In this document: piece by piece, positions 46,769 to 48,792 of the stretch
Layout: every line of letters begins with the position of its first letter
Position numbering within the stretch: position 1 is the stretch's first letter
Source: Oscillatoriaceae cyanobacterium Prado104
GTDB taxonomy: Bacteria; Cyanobacteriota; Cyanobacteriia; Cyanobacteriales; Microcoleaceae
Reading direction: 5' to 3'
Length of the DNA: 48,792 bases
Assembly (NCBI GenBank): GCA_025454405.1
Contig: JALOON010000037.1
Location: 1-48,792 of the forward strand
The notes under the pieces: model-generated
Database searches by the model: none
What the model was told of the DNA's origin: nothing
Seen by the model: only the letters and a program-made list of their open reading frames with translations
Program-made: the position numbers and the translations under genes

Positions 46769-47084
46769 TGCTCTGGTTTGCTCTGGTTCCCAGGCTGTGC
46801 CTGGGAACCCATGCCCAGAGGCTCTGCCTCGCGAGTTCCAGTCGAGGCAGAGCCTCTAGATCTGCATTCCCAGGCACAGCCTGGGAACGAGTAACGAGTA
46901 ACGAGTAATCCGCTCAATACCAAAAATGCTCTGGTTGCTCTGGTTCCCAGGCTCTGCCTGGGAATCCATGCCCAGAGGCTCTGCCTCGCGAGTTCCAGTC
47001 GAGGCAGAGCCTCTAGATTTGCATTCCCAGGCACAGCCTGGGAACGAGTAACGAGTAACGAGTAATCCACTCAATACCAAAAAT
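46769..47084. repeat. Tandem 157-bp palindromic repeat between ureF and ureG
   Basis: Two copies (46769-46926 and 46928-47084), each TGCTCTGG...GGTTCCCAGGCT...AGAGGCTCTGCCTCG...CGAGGCAGAGCCTCT...TTCCCAGGCACAGCCTGGGAA, then (ACGAGTA)3 and CTCAATACCAAAAAT. Each copy folds into nested long hairpins. The remaining bases up to 47141 are AAATCCAAAATCTAAAATCT-type low complexity. Confidence 0.88.
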
Positions 47085-47141
47085 TAAACAAATCAAAAAA
47101 TCCAAAAAATCGCAAATCCAAAATCTAAAATCTAAAATTCT

Positions 47142-47738
47142 ATGGTTGCTTTTCGTTTGGGAATTGCCGGCCCGGTAGGTTCGGGAAAAACTGCATTAGT
47201 TGATGCTTTGTGCAAGTCAATGCGAGAACAGTACAAGATTGCTGTTGTAACTAACGACATCTACACTCAAGAAGACGCGCAATTTTTGGTGCGGAGTCAA
47301 GCTTTAGAGAGCGATCGCATTTTGGGAGTGGAAACGGGCGGCTGTCCCCACACGGCGATCCGCGAAGATGCTTCAATTAATTTAGTGGCGATCGAACAAT
47401 TGGAATCAAAATTTACCGATCTCGATTTAGTATTAGTAGAAAGTGGCGGCGACAATTTGGCGGCAACTTTCAGCCCGGAATTAGTGGATTCGACAATTTA
47501 TGTCATCGATGTGGCTGCGGGCGATAAAATTCCGCGCAAAGGCGGACCGGGAATTACTAAATCCGATTTGTTAGTGATTAATAAAACTGACCTTGCACCC
47601 TTTGTTGGAGCCGATTTGAGCGTGATGGAACGGGATGCTAAAAAGATGCGGGGAGATAAACCTTTTGTTTTTACTAATCTGAGAACGCGGGAAGGATTGG
47701 CATCGGTGATTGATTTTGTTAAGTTGAATATTGCATGA
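47142..47738 (+). CDS. ureG: Urease accessory GTPase UreG
   Basis: A 198-residue SIMIBI-class GTPase that drives nickel delivery to urease. P-loop GPVGSGKT at residues 10-17, [17 protein letters not shown] (switch), [36 protein letters not shown] and the NKTD guanine-specificity motif. All signature motifs are intact, with no N-terminal His-rich extension. It is preceded by a repeat block, so expression may be uncoupled from ureF. Confidence 0.97.
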   Translation: MVAFRLGIAGPVGSGKTALVDALCKSMREQYKIAVVTNDIYTQEDAQFLVRSQALESDRILGVETGGCPHTAIREDASINLVAIEQLESKFTDLDLVLVESGGDNLAATFSPELVDSTIYVIDVAAGDKIPRKGGPGITKSDLLVINKTDLAPFVGADLSVMERDAKKMRGDKPFVFTNLRTREGLASVIDFVKLNIA

Positions 47739-47812
47739 CGAGCGACTTCGATCGCGATCGGTCCGATTGGTTAAATAATATTATGTGCGATCGATTGACA
47801 GTAGTTGTTGTA

Positions 47813-47868
47813 GGGGCGGGTTCACCAACAATATCGGCCAATAATTGACAACATCAGAAACCCGCCCC
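47813..47868 (+). terminator. Long-loop inverted repeat after ureG
   Basis: GGGGCGGGTT (47813-47822) pairs with AACCCGCCCC (47859-47868) across a 36-base loop. It lies about 75 bases after ureG and could end its transcript or be another dispersed repeat. Confidence 0.4.
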
Positions 47869-47963
47869 AGCCGAGATATCGATCGCCTTCCGTCAGAGAA
47901 GATGGCGAACAAGTGAGGGGAATGGAGGGGCGATCGAACTTGTGCCTGAATCCAGTTAGTTGA

Positions 47964-48281
47964 TTATTGAGCGGTCACAGTCACAGTATAGTTTGTGTTC
48001 CCTCCTTGTTCTTGAACCACAAGAATATAGTTGTCAGCGCCTAAGATTCCTTTAATTGTTCCTGGTGAATTACTATAAGCTGAAGCACTATCTATCTTTT
48101 CATTAGCATCTATAACTCCATTACCATTTGTATCAACATAGAGCCACATCCCAACTTCGTTAGTTACTCGATCTAAGACAATATTGACATTACTGGTAAT
48201 CTTCAACCTAAATAAGTAAAATTTTCCGCGATTTTGGCGATTTAAAGTAACCGTGTCACTAAAGCTTTTACGATCTTGCAA
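47964..48281 (-). CDS. PPC-domain protein, probably 5'-truncated
   Basis: A 105-residue frame (from a TTG at 48281) that is one bacterial pre-peptidase C-terminal domain: FSDTVTLNRQNRGKFYLFRL, then YVDTNGNGVIDANEKIDSAS (calcium-loop-like), then NYILVVQEQGGNTNYTVTVT. The reading frame continues upstream to 48386 (ALRSESPSSPYAINEVINLG) with no ATG, GTG or CTG start and no good ribosome site, so the true N-terminus, probably a protease or anchor region, seems lost. It may be a relic, or a short protein using a rare start. Confidence 0.6.
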   Translation of the reverse strand: MQDRKSFSDTVTLNRQNRGKFYLFRLKITSNVNIVLDRVTNEVGMWLYVDTNGNGVIDANEKIDSASAYSNSPGTIKGILGADNYILVVQEQGGNTNYTVTVTAQ

Positions 48282-48463
48282 AACTCCCAGATTAATTACT
48301 TCATTAATTGCATATGGTGATGATGGAGATTCAGACCTAAGAGCGTACTTTAAGCTTGTTCTTTGTATGATTGTGAAAGCAACGTGCTAAACTATATATC
48401 TCACAGGGAGTTTGGTCAAGCAAAACTCCTACATAAACTATCCATCACTGAGAGAGTTGGAAA

Positions 48464-48724
48464 ATGACCGTTAACGAAGCACTAACCATTGTCGAAACAC
48501 TTTTAGACTACCAATGTCTCAATAAAGTACAAAAAATAGTGTTTTGTCAATCCTGGGAAGGGCGGTCTTATGTGGAAATTGCTAACAGCACAGGCTATGA
48601 GTTTGATTATATAAAAGATGTTGGTGCTAAATTATGGAAACAACTCTCTGAAGCCTTTGGAGAGAAAGTCAAAAAAGATAATATTCAGTCAGTTTTAAAC
48701 GGAACTTACCCCCGGAGGGGGTAG
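48464..48724 (+). CDS. Small HTH protein (vWA-MoxR associated N-terminal domain-like)
   Basis: An 86-residue protein: MTVNEALTIVETLLDYQCLN, then KIVFCQSWEGRSYVEIANST and GYEFDYIKDVGAKLWKQLSE. This is the small N-terminal helix-turn-helix domain that starts many cyanobacterial NB-ARC, AAA-like and WD40 signalling proteins. Here it ends after KKDNIQSVLNGTYPRRG at a stop codon lying in a palindrome (TACCCCC...GGGGGTA, 48707-48723), so it is either a stand-alone domain or the cut-off front of a larger gene. The window ends before more can be seen. Confidence 0.65.
   Translation: MTVNEALTIVETLLDYQCLNKVQKIVFCQSWEGRSYVEIANSTGYEFDYIKDVGAKLWKQLSEAFGEKVKKDNIQSVLNGTYPRRG
48707..48723 (+). other. Palindrome spanning the stop codon
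   Basis: TACCCCC and GGGGGTA flank GGA. It overlaps the stop codon of the HTH gene, and T-rich sequence follows. The 3-base loop is tight, so terminator activity is doubtful. Confidence 0.35.
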
Positions 48725-48792
48725 TTTCGGTGGCTGTATTCTTTGAGCTGTATTAGTTTTAGCCATTTGGCAGTGACAATTGTGTAGCCATG

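Noticed and set aside
1..48792. tRNA or rRNA genes
   Set aside because: No cloverleaf with a GTTCGA-type T-loop and CCA-compatible acceptor, and no rRNA-like sequence was noticed; a tRNA search program could still find a divergent one.

Overview
The window looks like chromosomal DNA of a filamentous, non-heterocystous cyanobacterium of the Oscillatoria/Microcoleus type. The evidence is the very frequent HIP1 octamer GCGATCGC, a GUN4-domain protein, a stand-alone large glutamate synthase subunit, a DUF4278 protein, a CHAT-domain giant exoprotein, and many dispersed hairpin and heptamer repeats. The species assignment is inference; no rRNA or other marker is present.

Layout. Positions 1-5600 hold the start of an antitoxin-like gene, a GUN4-domain protein and a 1527-residue glutamate synthase, all on the minus strand. 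Positions 6240-8600 form a small toxin-antitoxin island: an orphan antitoxin beside a decayed vapC, a complete PemK/MazF pair, another orphan antitoxin-like gene, and a GIY-YIG nuclease overlapping a small partner. Positions 8723-12859 encode a large modular exoprotein with both a subtilase triad and an M23-type zinc peptidase site. Positions 13630-16206 hold small housekeeping and accessory genes (cupin, IscA-like carrier, Uma2 nuclease, methyltransferase). Positions 16570-26163 encode a giant haemagglutinin-type exoprotein ending in a CHAT caspase-like domain.

Positions 26160-29840 are a gene graveyard: a PEP-CTERM relic, the C-terminal part of a PD-(D/E)XK nuclease protein, a glutathione S-transferase gene with two in-frame stops, and a truncated flavin-binding protein. 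Positions 30085-34682 hold an intact two-gene operon of unrecognised proteins (1219 and 305 residues); this is the best candidate for an undescribed system. Then come a ParE/RelE-type module flanked by a 100-bp duplication, a DUF4278 gene, a 264-bp miniature element with perfect terminal inverted repeats, and a deletion scar joining a headless ABC exporter to a flavin monooxygenase that lacks its FAD-binding N-terminus.

Positions 38884-48724 are more ordinary: a small lipoprotein, an AAA-like fragment, a cysteine desulfurase, a DUF1537 kinase, a cyanobacterial conserved protein, an HNH nuclease, a ribbon-helix-helix protein, the urease accessory genes ureF and ureG, a PPC-domain fragment and a small N-terminal HTH protein. 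Upstream of the HNH gene lies a strongly structured RNA candidate (minus strand, about 45164-45360) that resembles IscB-associated HEARO/omega RNA but has no transposon protein beside it.

The working metabolic content is nitrogen handling (glutamate synthase, urease maturation) and sulfur/iron-sulfur handling (cysteine desulfurase, IscA-like protein). The rest is surface/exoprotein, toxin-antitoxin and decaying accessory genes cut up by repeats.
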